Shown here piece by piece: positions 50,729 through 58,930 of a DNA stretch of 64,000 nucleotides (positions are counted from its first letter, which is position 1; each line of letters begins with the position of its first letter). The notes below the pieces were generated by a model. The model did no database searches. It saw nothing but the letters and a program-made list of their open reading frames with translations, and was not told where the DNA came from. Location: NCBI RefSeq assembly GCF_041153465.1, contig NZ_CP154858.1, forward strand, positions 1,240,001-1,304,000, given 5' to 3'. A program made the position numbers and the translations under genes. Source of the DNA: Thermohahella caldifontis. GTDB lineage: Bacteria; Pseudomonadota; Gammaproteobacteria; Pseudomonadales; Oleiphilaceae.

Positions 50729-51991
50729 TCATCCTGGCAATCGTCGTATGCGGGCCCCGAGCAGCTGCAGCTTTTCCTCGATACATTCGTAGCCACGGTC
50801 AATATGATAGATCCGGTCCACCAGTGTCTCGCCATCGGCAACCAGGCCGGCAATCACGAGGCTGGCCGAAGCACGCAGGTCGGTGGCCATGACCGGTGCG
50901 CCGGTCAGGCGGTCAACACCCTCGGCAATGGCGGTATTGCCCTCAAGCCGGATCCGTGCCCCCATGCGGTTCAGCTCCTGAACATGCATGAAGCGGTTTT
51001 CGAATACGGTTTCCGTCACTGCCCCGACACCTTGCGCAACACTGTTCAGGGTCACGAACTGGGCCTGCATGTCGGTAGGAAAGGCCGGATAGGGGGCGGT
51101 CTTGAGATTGACCGCCTTCGGCCGGCGGCCATCCATGGTCAGCTCGATCCAGTCATCACCAATATCCAGGTGTGCACCGGCCTCCTGAAGTTTGTGGAGG
51201 ACCGCATCCAGAATGTCCGCACGGGTGTCCTTGACGCGCACACGACCACGGGTCGCGGCCGCAGCCACCAGATAGGTCCCGGTCTCGATACGGTCGGCGA
51301 CCACCTCATGGCGACAACCATGCAATTCAGGCACGCCTTCCACCTCAATGATGGCCGTACCCTGCCCCTTGATCCGGGCACCCATGGCAATCAGACAGTT
51401 GGCCAGATCCACCACTTCCGGTTCGCGGGCGGCATTTTCTATGATCGTTTTGCCTTCGGCCAGGGTGGCGGCCATGAGCAGGTTCTCCGTGCCGGTGACC
51501 GTCACGGTATCCAGGAAGATCCGCGCACCCTTCAGCCCGTTCGCGGCCTTGGCGTAGATATAACCGTTGGCCACTTCAATCTCTGCCCCCATGGCTTCAA
51601 GTCCACGCAAATGCAGATCCACGGGGCGGCTGCCAATGGCACAGCCACCCGGTAACGAGACTTCCGCCTGACCGAAATGCGCGACCAGCGGTCCCAGGAC
51701 CAATATGGAGGCACGCATGGTCTTGACGAGTTCATAGGGGGCATGGCAGGCCTCGATGGTACCCGCCGTGACTTCCACCGCCATTTTCTCGTCAATGGTA
51801 ACCGACACGCCCATGCGCCCGAGCAGCGCAATCATGGTGGTGATATCGTTCAGGTGCGGCAGGTTGCCCACCCGGACCGTATCCTTGGTGAGAAGCGTTG
51901 CCGCGAGGATGGGCAACGCGGCATTCTTGGCACCGGAAATGCGGATCTCGCCATCCAGCGGTCCATTCCCGGTAATCAGCAATTTTTCCAT
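50729..51991 (-). CDS. murA: UDP-N-acetylglucosamine 1-carboxyvinyltransferase
   Basis: First committed step of peptidoglycan synthesis: transfer of enolpyruvate from PEP to UDP-GlcNAc. 420 residues, standard length. The active-site Cys is in LPGGCAIGSRPVDLH near residue 116, so the enzyme should be fosfomycin-sensitive (Cys rather than Asp). The N-terminus LLITGNGPLDGEIRISGAKNAALP is typical. It lies between ibaG and hisG, an order conserved in pseudomonads. Confidence 0.97.
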   Translation of the reverse strand: MEKLLITGNGPLDGEIRISGAKNAALPILAATLLTKDTVRVGNLPHLNDITTMIALLGRMGVSVTIDEKMAVEVTAGTIEACHAPYELVKTMRASILVLGPLVAHFGQAEVSLPGGCAIGSRPVDLHLRGLEAMGAEIEVANGYIYAKAANGLKGARIFLDTVTVTGTENLLMAATLAEGKTIIENAAREPEVVDLANCLIAMGARIKGQGTAIIEVEGVPELHGCRHEVVADRIETGTYLVAAAATRGRVRVKDTRADILDAVLHKLQEAGAHLDIGDDWIELTMDGRRPKAVNLKTAPYPAFPTDMQAQFVTLNSVAQGVGAVTETVFENRFMHVQELNRMGARIRLEGNTAIAEGVDRLTGAPVMATDLRASASLVIAGLVADGETLVDRIYHIDRGYECIEEKLQLLGARIRRLPG

Positions 51992-52003
51992 GGGAGGCCG
52001 CCG

Positions 52004-52234
52004 TCAGAGTTCATCCGGGGTACGCACTTTCAGAGAAAGCGCATGGACCGTGTTATCGGCAAGCAGATCACTGACACAGGCCATGACTACCTGTTGGCGC
52101 CGGACCCGGCTCAGACCGGCAAAGCGCTCGCCCACGACCTCTGCTTCAAAATGATAACCATCCGGACTGCTGACCCGTACCTGACAGTCAGGCAGTTTTT
52201 CGGACAAATAGGCTTGAAGCTCTTCCTGATTCAT
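52004..52234 (-). CDS. ibaG: BolA/IbaG family protein
   Basis: 76-residue BolA-like protein. It contains the family core DCQVRVSSPDGYHFEAEVVGERFAGLSRVRRQQVV and the C-terminal HALSLKVRTPDEL. These proteins bind monothiol glutaredoxins and Fe-S clusters; E. coli ibaG also sits next to murA. The ATG at 52234 lies 49 bp after mlaB. Confidence 0.93.
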   Translation of the reverse strand: MNQEELQAYLSEKLPDCQVRVSSPDGYHFEAEVVGERFAGLSRVRRQQVVMACVSDLLADNTVHALSLKVRTPDEL

Positions 52235-52283
52235 GGCATCTCTCGCTGTTGAAACATCAGCGTGCCATTCTACCCGAAAGGGG

Positions 52284-52622
52284 TTACGCCTGCCACGCGC
52301 TGTCGGCAGATGCCTTGTGGATGGAATCGATGGGCAGCACTGCATCCAGACCGCTGACCCTTGCCATTTCAAAGACACGATGCGGCATGCTTTCGAGGCG
52401 AAGCTGCAGCCCCTTCTTGTCGCAGGCCGCCATCAACCTGAGTAGAACGGACAGCACCACACTGCGCGCACTGGTCACGCCGCTGAGATTGAGCACGAGG
52501 ACTTCATCCTGCCAGGCTGCAGCTATCTTCTCCAGGGCCTGGCGCACGGCCACCGCGTTACCGGTGTCGACACACCCGCTCAGCCATACCTGACCGTCGC
52601 GTGTTTCAACACTGAATGTCAT
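52284..52622 (-). CDS. mlaB: MlaB, STAS-domain subunit of the Mla lipid transporter
   Basis: 112-residue STAS protein that binds MlaF on the cytoplasmic side and stabilises the complex. The segment LVLNLSGVTSARSVVLSVLLRLM near residue 42 is the STAS core with the Thr/Ser position. The ATG overlaps the mlaC stop by 4 bp. Length fits the family (about 100). Confidence 0.88.
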   Translation of the reverse strand: MTFSVETRDGQVWLSGCVDTGNAVAVRQALEKIAAAWQDEVLVLNLSGVTSARSVVLSVLLRLMAACDKKGLQLRLESMPHRVFEMARVSGLDAVLPIDSIHKASADSAWQA

Positions 52623-53260
52623 GCCGCCTTGTCCGTCTTGATTTCCACATCTGCCTTCCATTCGGCAATCACCTTGTCCAGATTGCCGCCGGCCTGCTGG
52701 TAAGCCTGCTCGAATCGCTCCTTGAACGCCAGTCCCACATTGACGCCATTGACAATCACATTCTCCATTTTCCAGATACCCTGCGCATCCTGGTGCATGC
52801 TGTAAATTACCGGATAAACGTTCCCAGATGCAGACTGAATGTCTACCATGACACTTGCACGCGTACTCCGCCTGGGGTCAATCACAACGCGACGAACCTT
52901 GAGCGAAAACTTCCCGCTGTCAACCAGTGCCTTGCCATAAGCCTCAAACAGACTGCGCTTGAATACTTCGGTAAAACGCCTGATCTGGTCCGGTGTCGCT
53001 TCACGGCGATAGCGCCCCATGACCCGCATGGCAATGCGCTCAAAATCCACAAAAGGCTCAAGCGCCTCTTCCATCAATACATAGAACTTGTCCGGATCCG
53101 TGTTGTAGAGACCCTTTCGGGACTCAAAGGTGGCGACCAACTGATCCATGTTGCGGGAAACCGTCTCTTTCAGCACGTCCTCCTCACTGGCCCGGGCACT
53201 GCCAGCAAACCCGAACAGGACAAGAAAGACCGCGATAACGATACGGGTGGATGATTTCAT
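52619..53260 (-). CDS. mlaC: MlaC, periplasmic phospholipid-binding protein
   Basis: 213-residue periplasmic shuttle that carries phospholipid between the outer-membrane MlaA complex and the inner-membrane MlaFEDB transporter. The signal peptide (IVIAVFLVLFGFAGSARA) ends near residue 24. Family blocks are FVDFERIAMRVMGRYRREATPDQ and FKRSLFEAYGKAL. The ATG at 53260 is the one that yields a signal peptide. It follows mlaD after 13 bp. Confidence 0.94.
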   Translation of the reverse strand: MKSSTRIVIAVFLVLFGFAGSARASEEDVLKETVSRNMDQLVATFESRKGLYNTDPDKFYVLMEEALEPFVDFERIAMRVMGRYRREATPDQIRRFTEVFKRSLFEAYGKALVDSGKFSLKVRRVVIDPRRSTRASVMVDIQSASGNVYPVIYSMHQDAQGIWKMENVIVNGVNVGLAFKERFEQAYQQAGGNLDKVIAEWKADVEIKTDKAA

Positions 53261-53273
53261 GATGCGCACGCCT

Positions 53274-53726
53274 CTATTTCTGGCCCGAGACAAACTGATT
53301 GACCAGCGATTCGATATTAAGTGCCCCACTGGTGCTCTCGAAGCTGTCACCATCCTGCAGTACTTCGATGTCGCCACCTACGGATATGCTCAGATAATTT
53401 TCGCCCAGCAGGCCTGCAGTACGAATGGAAATGGCGCTGTCCGCCGGGATGTAATTCACATCCTTGAAGATGGCCATCTCCACTTCCGCCATCAGCGTCT
53501 TGGGATCCAGACGGATATCGCGAACCTGCCCCACCGTCACCCCTGCCAGAGTAACACGGCTGCGCGTATTCAGCCCGCCAATATCATTGAACTGCGCGTA
53601 GAGCCGATAAGTCGGCCGATCGTCATTGAAGGTGATGCCGCTGACCTGCAGGGCAAGAAAAAACAGCGCCCAGACACCCAGCACCACAAACAGGCCCACT
53701 GCAATTTCGATCTTCCGGTTGAACAT
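53274..53726 (-). CDS. mlaD: MlaD, MCE-domain subunit of the Mla lipid transporter
   Basis: 150-residue protein with one N-terminal membrane helix (IEIAVGLFVVLGVWALFFLAL) and an MCE domain (about 38-118: YRLYAQFNDIGGLNTRSRVTLAGVTVGQV). MlaD forms a hexameric ring in the periplasm through which lipids pass. The C-terminal helix INIESLVNQFV-type end is also present. It begins 2 bp after mlaE. Confidence 0.95.
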   Translation of the reverse strand: MFNRKIEIAVGLFVVLGVWALFFLALQVSGITFNDDRPTYRLYAQFNDIGGLNTRSRVTLAGVTVGQVRDIRLDPKTLMAEVEMAIFKDVNYIPADSAISIRTAGLLGENYLSISVGGDIEVLQDGDSFESTSGALNIESLVNQFVSGQK

Positions 53727-53728
53727 GC

Positions 53729-54502
53729 TTAGCCTCCGAACATGATGGCAGTGAGAATGAAGTCCAGTCCCAGCACTGCCAGCGATGAATAGACAACCGT
53801 ACGTGTTGTGGCCCGGGCAATCCCCTCCGAGGTCGGAATCAGGTCATACCCCTGATAGACGGCAATCCAGGCACACACCCACCCAAACACGACACTCTTG
53901 ATGATGCCGTTCATGACATCATCCCAGAACTCCACACTGCCCTGCATGTTGCCCCAGTAGGAGCCGTCATAGACACCCAGCCAGTCCACGGCGACCATCT
54001 TGCCGCCCCAGATGCCGATCATGCTGAAAATCAGTGCCAGCAGCGGCATGGAGAGAAATGCTGCGATAAAGCGCGGTGCAATCACCCGCCGCAGGGGATC
54101 CACCCCCATCATTTCCAAACTGGACAGCTGCTCCGTGGCCTTCATCAGGCCGATTTCAGCGGTCAGGGCCGAGCCCGCCCGCCCGGCGAACAACAAGGCG
54201 GTCACCACAGGCCCCAGCTCCCGGACCAGCGTCAGCGCAATCATCTGTCCCACATTTTCCTGAGAGCCGTAATCTACCAGCACATTGTAGCCCTGAAGCC
54301 CCAGAACCATGCCGATGAACAGGCCGGAGACCAGAATGATGACCAGGGAAAGCACGCCCACTGCATAGAGCTGCCGCACCAGGAGAGGAAAACCGGACAG
54401 GGACGGAACGTTGCCCAGCACGGACACCAGAAACATCACACTCCGGCCCAGCGAAGCCAGTGCATCCAGTGTTGTACGTCCCAGTTTCTGCAATCCATCC
54501 AT
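53729..54502 (-). CDS. mlaE: MlaE, permease of the Mla lipid transporter
   Basis: 257-residue inner-membrane permease with about five helices. Conserved blocks are SGLFIGMVLGLQGYNVLVDYG near residue 62, LVRELGPVVTALLFAGRAGSALTAEIG near residue 92 and SVVFGWVCAWIAVYQGY toward the end. The ATG at 54502 gives MDGLQKLGRTTLDALASLGRS, the usual N-terminus. It starts 4 bp after mlaF. Confidence 0.95.
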   Translation of the reverse strand: MDGLQKLGRTTLDALASLGRSVMFLVSVLGNVPSLSGFPLLVRQLYAVGVLSLVIILVSGLFIGMVLGLQGYNVLVDYGSQENVGQMIALTLVRELGPVVTALLFAGRAGSALTAEIGLMKATEQLSSLEMMGVDPLRRVIAPRFIAAFLSMPLLALIFSMIGIWGGKMVAVDWLGVYDGSYWGNMQGSVEFWDDVMNGIIKSVVFGWVCAWIAVYQGYDLIPTSEGIARATTRTVVYSSLAVLGLDFILTAIMFGG

Positions 54503-54506
54503 CGGC

Positions 54507-55316
54507 TTACGCGCCCTCCAGCAAATCCACCCGGTAATCGGCGGCCGGATAGTGAAAGGGTACCGGCCCGTCCGGCAATCCGTTGAGGAACTGGCGCACA
54601 AACGGTGACCCTTCCCGCCTGAGCGCATCCGGACTGCCTTCCCCCATCACGCGACCTTCGGCAATGATACACAAATGGTCGGTGATGCTCAGGGATTCCG
54701 CCACATCGTGTGAAACCAGCACACTTGTCAGCCCCAGAGCGTCATTGAGCAGCCGGACCAGTTGCACGATCACGGCCATAGCTATCGGATCCTGACCGGT
54801 GAAGGGCTCGTCATACATAATCAGCTCCGGATCCAGCGCAATGGCGCGTGCCAGGGCGGCACGCCGGGCCATGCCTCCGGACAGTTCACTGGGCATCAGC
54901 TCACGCGCGCCACGCAACCCGACCGCGTGCAGTTTCATCAGCACAATATCGCGGATCATGTCGTCCGGCAGATCGGTATGAACGCGCAGCGGGAAGGCCA
55001 CATTCTCGAAAACATTAAGATCAGAAAACAGCGCCCCGCTCTGAAAGAGCATGCCCATCCGTTCACGCATCGCATACAGCTCCTTGCGTTTCAATGCGTG
55101 AATATTGACACCGTCGACATGAATCGTGCCTGAATCCGGGCGCAATTGCCCGCCGATCAGCCTGAGCAATGTGGTTTTGCCTGTCCCGCTCGGCCCCATG
55201 ATCGTGGTGACCTTGCCGCGAGGAATGGTCAGGCTCACATTGTCAAAGATGACCCGCTCACCTCGCCGGAAGGTCAGATTGCGTATTTCAATGTATGCGT
55301 CAGACGGTTTGTCCAT
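54507..55316 (-). CDS. mlaF: MlaF, ATPase of the Mla lipid transporter
   Basis: 269-residue ABC ATPase. Walker A GPSGTGKTTLL lies near residue 41, the signature LSGGMARR near residue 143 and Walker B LIMYDEPFTGQDP near residue 163. It energises phospholipid movement to maintain outer-membrane asymmetry. The ATG at 55316 gives MDKPSDAYIEIRNLTFRRGE. It is the first gene of the long mla-ibaG-murA-his-nif3 operon and is divergent from kdsD; the 236-bp spacer should hold both promoters. Confidence 0.95.
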   Translation of the reverse strand: MDKPSDAYIEIRNLTFRRGERVIFDNVSLTIPRGKVTTIMGPSGTGKTTLLRLIGGQLRPDSGTIHVDGVNIHALKRKELYAMRERMGMLFQSGALFSDLNVFENVAFPLRVHTDLPDDMIRDIVLMKLHAVGLRGARELMPSELSGGMARRAALARAIALDPELIMYDEPFTGQDPIAMAVIVQLVRLLNDALGLTSVLVSHDVAESLSITDHLCIIAEGRVMGEGSPDALRREGSPFVRQFLNGLPDGPVPFHYPAADYRVDLLEGA

Positions 55317-55552
55317 ACCTCGGTGCTCCCCTCGGGGCGCTCTTGCGAAACAGGGCGCACTATACCACAGCAGAAAAAGAGAAAAATACTTGGTTATCGC
55401 GATTCCTGGTGTCTTATGACACGCACCATTATATTTCTGTATTGCCATGCAGTTATAGCATACACTGATTTTGTTCCCATTGCCATCGGGGACTAATGAA
55501 TCGGAATCTTATCAGTTATACTTGCTGCCACACTCTGAACGACCCGAGACTC

Positions 55553-56530
55553 ATGAAAGCCTTCACTGACGAGCAACTGATCGCCTCCGGACAACGCACC
55601 ATTCACCTTGAGGCCGATGCGGTCCGTGCACTGGCCGACCGACTGGACACCGGCTTTGTCCGTGCCTGCCGCCTGATTCTGGACTGCCCCGGCCGCGTGG
55701 TGGTCACCGGCATGGGCAAGTCCGGTCATATCGGACGCAAGATTGCCGCCACGCTTGCCAGTACCGGCAGCCCTGCCTTCTTCGTTCATCCGGGCGAAGC
55801 ATCGCACGGGGATCTCGGCATGATCACCCGGCAGGATGTGGTGCTGGCACTCTCCAACTCGGGTACCACGGCTGAAATCGTGACACTCCTGCCCCTGTTG
55901 CGGCGCATGAATGTCCCTCTGATTGCCATGACCGGAAACCCGGATTCGACCCTGGCTCTGGCTGCCGAAGCCCATCTGAACACCAGCGTGGCTACGGAAG
56001 CCTGCCCGCTGGGGCTGGCACCCACGGCATCCACTACGGCAGCACTGGCCATGGGCGATGCGCTGGCTGTCGCACTGCTGGAAGCCCGGGGATTCACGGC
56101 CGAAGACTTCGCCTTCTCCCACCCGGGCGGTGCACTGGGGCGGCGGTTACTCCTCAAGGTGGAAGACATCATGCACACGGGCAACGAAATCCCCTGCGTG
56201 CAGCCGGGTACACCACTCAAGGAAGCGCTGCTGGAAATGTCCCGCAAGGGCATGGGCATGACCGCCATCGCCGACCAGGAAGGGCGTATTTTCGGCATCT
56301 TTACGGATGGCGATCTGCGCCGCACCCTGGACCGGGATATCGATATCAACACCGCGCTGATTGATGATGTGATGACGACCCACGGCAAGACGGTTCCGCC
56401 CTCCATCCTGGCCGCAGAGGCGCTGGGGCTCATGGAAAGCAGCAAGATCAACGCACTGCTGGTGGAAGAGAACGGGCGTCTGGCCGGCGCGCTGACCATG
56501 CACGACCTGCTTCGTGCGGGAGTCCTGTGA
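55553..56530 (+). CDS. kdsD: Arabinose-5-phosphate isomerase KdsD
   Basis: 325-residue enzyme converting ribulose 5-phosphate to arabinose 5-phosphate for Kdo synthesis. The N-terminal SIS domain has TGMGKSGHIGRKIAATLASTG and FFVHPGEASHGDLGMI. Two CBS domains occupy the C-terminal ~130 residues (VEDIMHTGNEIPCV; DDVMTTHGKTVPP). The ATG at 55553 fits the family N-terminus (FTDEQLIASGQRTIHLEADAV), although an upstream ATG at 55496 is in frame. It overlaps kdsC by 1 bp (TGATG). Confidence 0.94.
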   Translation: MKAFTDEQLIASGQRTIHLEADAVRALADRLDTGFVRACRLILDCPGRVVVTGMGKSGHIGRKIAATLASTGSPAFFVHPGEASHGDLGMITRQDVVLALSNSGTTAEIVTLLPLLRRMNVPLIAMTGNPDSTLALAAEAHLNTSVATEACPLGLAPTASTTAALAMGDALAVALLEARGFTAEDFAFSHPGGALGRRLLLKVEDIMHTGNEIPCVQPGTPLKEALLEMSRKGMGMTAIADQEGRIFGIFTDGDLRRTLDRDIDINTALIDDVMTTHGKTVPPSILAAEALGLMESSKINALLVEENGRLAGALTMHDLLRAGVL

Positions 56531-57051
56531 TGCCGACCGAACAGATCCGGTTGCTGGCGCTGGATGTGGATGGCGTGCTCACGGACGGCAGCGTCACCTA
56601 CGACAGTGCCGGCCATGAACTCAAGAGCTTCAACATCAAGGATGGACTGGGCCTGAAACTGCTCAGGGATGCCGGCATGGCCTTGGCCATCATCACCGGC
56701 AGAACCTCTCCCATGGTTGATCGTCGCGCCCGGGAGCTGGGGATTGATCACATCATTCAGGGCCGTGAAGACAAGCTGGTTGCACTGCGTACCCTTTGTG
56801 ATCAACTCGGACTTTCCCGGGAGCAGGTCGCCTACATGGGTGATGACCTGCCCGACCTGTCCGCAATCGAGTGGTCAGGAATCGGGGCCGCGCCGGCGGA
56901 TGCCCATGTTTATGTGCGCGCACACGCGGACTGGATCAGCACACTGCCCGGCGGCAAGGGCGCCGTGCGCGAGCTGGCGGAACACCTGCTGGCACGGGAG
57001 CAGTGTCTGACCGCCGTCTGGCAACGCTATCGCCTGCAACAGGAGCGCTGA
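56530..57051 (+). CDS. kdsC: 3-deoxy-D-manno-octulosonate 8-phosphate phosphatase KdsC
   Basis: 173-residue HAD phosphatase without a cap domain, releasing Kdo from Kdo-8-phosphate. The nucleophile Asp is in LALDVDGVLTDGSV near residue 11, AIITGRTSPMVDRRA holds motif II, and YMGDDLPDLSAI near residue 101 holds the metal-binding Asp pair. The ATG at 56530 overlaps the kdsD stop; a GTG directly before it is also possible. It precedes lptC by 2 bp. Confidence 0.95.
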   Translation: MPTEQIRLLALDVDGVLTDGSVTYDSAGHELKSFNIKDGLGLKLLRDAGMALAIITGRTSPMVDRRARELGIDHIIQGREDKLVALRTLCDQLGLSREQVAYMGDDLPDLSAIEWSGIGAAPADAHVYVRAHADWISTLPGGKGAVRELAEHLLAREQCLTAVWQRYRLQQER

Positions 57052-57053
57052 AC

Positions 57054-57617
57054 GTGCCCGATCCCGGCCGGCTGATGCGAATCATCCTGCCCCTGCTGCT
57101 GGCAGGCGGCGCCTGGTGGCTGTTCACGGCAGATCCTTCGAGCGTGATTCAGCCCCCGGTCGTGCTCAAGGACAGGGAACCGGATGCGTTCATCAAGGAT
57201 GCCACCTACCTGACCTACAGCAAGACCGGCACGCTCTCCAGCCGGATCCAGGCGCAGGAAGCCTGGCACTACCCGGACACTGACGAGGGAGAACTTGTAC
57301 AGCCGGTCGTGGAAGTTTATCAGACCGATGCAGCCCCCTGGGTGCTGAAAGCGCAACGCGGTATTTACAGCGCCTCAGCCGACACGCTGCGCCTGGAGGA
57401 AGACGTCCACGCCGTGGGGATTGTCGGCAGCGGCCATCCGCTCCAGTTCGGCACCGAATCCCTGACCTACCTGAATGCGAAGCGCTTTATTCAGACGGAC
57501 CAACCCGTTAAGATGACCTCCGACCGCGCTGAAACCACGGCAGTGGGCATGAGCGTTTCCATCGATGACAAACGCATAGACCTGCATCATGAAGTTCAAT
57601 CTGTTATCTATCCTTAG
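57054..57617 (+). CDS. lptC: LPS export protein LptC
   Basis: 187-residue bitopic protein that receives LPS from LptBFG and passes it to LptA. One N-terminal helix (MRIILPLLLAGGAWWLF) anchors a periplasmic beta-jellyroll (DAFIKDATYLTYSKTGTLSSRIQAQEA onward). The GTG at 57054 has AGGAG upstream and lies 2 bp after kdsC; an ATG at 57075 is a possible alternative. The 3' end overlaps lptA by 29 bp. Confidence 0.9.
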   Translation: MPDPGRLMRIILPLLLAGGAWWLFTADPSSVIQPPVVLKDREPDAFIKDATYLTYSKTGTLSSRIQAQEAWHYPDTDEGELVQPVVEVYQTDAAPWVLKAQRGIYSASADTLRLEEDVHAVGIVGSGHPLQFGTESLTYLNAKRFIQTDQPVKMTSDRAETTAVGMSVSIDDKRIDLHHEVQSVIYP

Positions 57618-58116
57618 TGCGCTGATTCTGGCCCTGTCCGGCATATCGGCCACCCGCGCACTGGAGCTTGCCGCCAGCACTGATCCGATCCGGGTTCAGG
57701 CGGATCGCGCACAGCTGGACGAAGCGTCCGGCAAGGCCACCTATTCGGGGCATGTTGTAGTGACTCAGGGCGAGGCCCGGCTTGAAGCGGAAACGGTTAT
57801 TCTCTACCGCGATGCTCAGGGTGTTTCCCGGGTTGAAGCACATGGCCAGCCGGCCTATCTCAGGCAGATCGCCCCTGGCGATACCGTCGCCACCGAGGCC
57901 TGGGGTGAGACACTGGTGTACTCACGGGATACGCAGACACTGGAACTGTTGCGTGGCGCCCGGCTGAAGCAGGGCACCAATGTCTTCCGGGGCAACACCA
58001 TCCATTACAACACGCGCACACGAGTGGTTGACGCACGCTTCGACGAAAATACAGGCACCGGACGGGTGGAAATGATCATCACGCCTGCCAACAAAGAGGC
58101 GCCGGCCAAACCATGA
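57589..58116 (+). CDS. lptA: LPS export periplasmic bridge protein LptA
   Basis: 175 residues with a signal peptide (LLSILSALILALSGISATRA) and a beta-jellyroll OstA domain. Family blocks are DPIRVQADRAQLDEASGKATYSGHVVVTQG and GNTIHYNTRTRVVDA near residue 130. LptA polymers bridge the periplasm between LptC and LptD. It overlaps lptC by 29 bp and lptB by 4 bp, so the three are tightly coupled. Confidence 0.94.
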   Translation: MKFNLLSILSALILALSGISATRALELAASTDPIRVQADRAQLDEASGKATYSGHVVVTQGEARLEAETVILYRDAQGVSRVEAHGQPAYLRQIAPGDTVATEAWGETLVYSRDTQTLELLRGARLKQGTNVFRGNTIHYNTRTRVVDARFDENTGTGRVEMIITPANKEAPAKP

Positions 58117-58844
58117 GTCAGGGCATCCTCCAGGCACTGAATCTGGCCAAGAGCTACAAGAAGCGGCCTGTCGTGAAGGACGTCAGCCTGGACGTGCGCC
58201 AGGGCGAAGTCGTGGGATTGCTCGGCCCCAATGGCGCAGGCAAGACCACCTGCTTTTACATGATCGTGGGATTGATTGCCTGTGACAAGGGCCGCATCCT
58301 GATTGACGACGAAGACGTCACCTTTCTGCCCATGCACGGGCGGGCGCGAAAGGGACTGGGCTACCTGCCGCAGGAGGCTTCGGTTTTTCGCAAGTTGTCA
58401 GTGGAAGACAACATCCTGGCCATTCTTGAAACGCGAAAGGACCTCAACCGGGCCCAGCGATTGGAGCGCCTGGAAGATCTGCTGCAGGAATTTCACATCA
58501 CACACATTCGCAAGAGCCCGGGCATGGCACTGTCCGGTGGCGAGCGACGACGTGTCGAAATCGCCCGGGCACTGGCCACGGAACCGCGCTTCATCCTGCT
58601 GGACGAGCCCTTCGCAGGCGTTGACCCCATCTCTGTCGGTGACATCAAGCAGATCATTGATCACCTCCGTCAACGTGGCATCGGCGTCCTTATTACCGAC
58701 CACAATGTCCGGGAAACGCTGGAAATCTGCGAACGCGCCCATATAGTGAGCGAAGGATACATCATTGCGAGCGGCTCACCACAGGAAGTGCTTGAAAACC
58801 GCAAGGTTCGCAAGGTTTATCTGGGCGAAAGCTTCAAACTTTAG
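58113..58844 (+). CDS. lptB: LPS export ATP-binding protein LptB
   Basis: 243-residue ABC ATPase powering LPS extraction by LptFG (encoded elsewhere). Walker A GPNGAGKTTCFYM lies near residue 39, the signature LSGGERRRVEIARALA near 137 and Walker B FILLDEPFAGVDP near 159, with the switch His in LITDHNVRETLEI. It overlaps lptA by 4 bp and is followed by rpoN after about 80 bp. Confidence 0.97.
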   Translation: MSQGILQALNLAKSYKKRPVVKDVSLDVRQGEVVGLLGPNGAGKTTCFYMIVGLIACDKGRILIDDEDVTFLPMHGRARKGLGYLPQEASVFRKLSVEDNILAILETRKDLNRAQRLERLEDLLQEFHITHIRKSPGMALSGGERRRVEIARALATEPRFILLDEPFAGVDPISVGDIKQIIDHLRQRGIGVLITDHNVRETLEICERAHIVSEGYIIASGSPQEVLENRKVRKVYLGESFKL

Positions 58845-58930
58845 TTTGTTTGCAAGCAAGAATTGTGACAGACTTTGTCCAAACTACCTGAACAATACTG
58901 ACAGAGGTTGCGAAGCCGTCACGCATGGTC

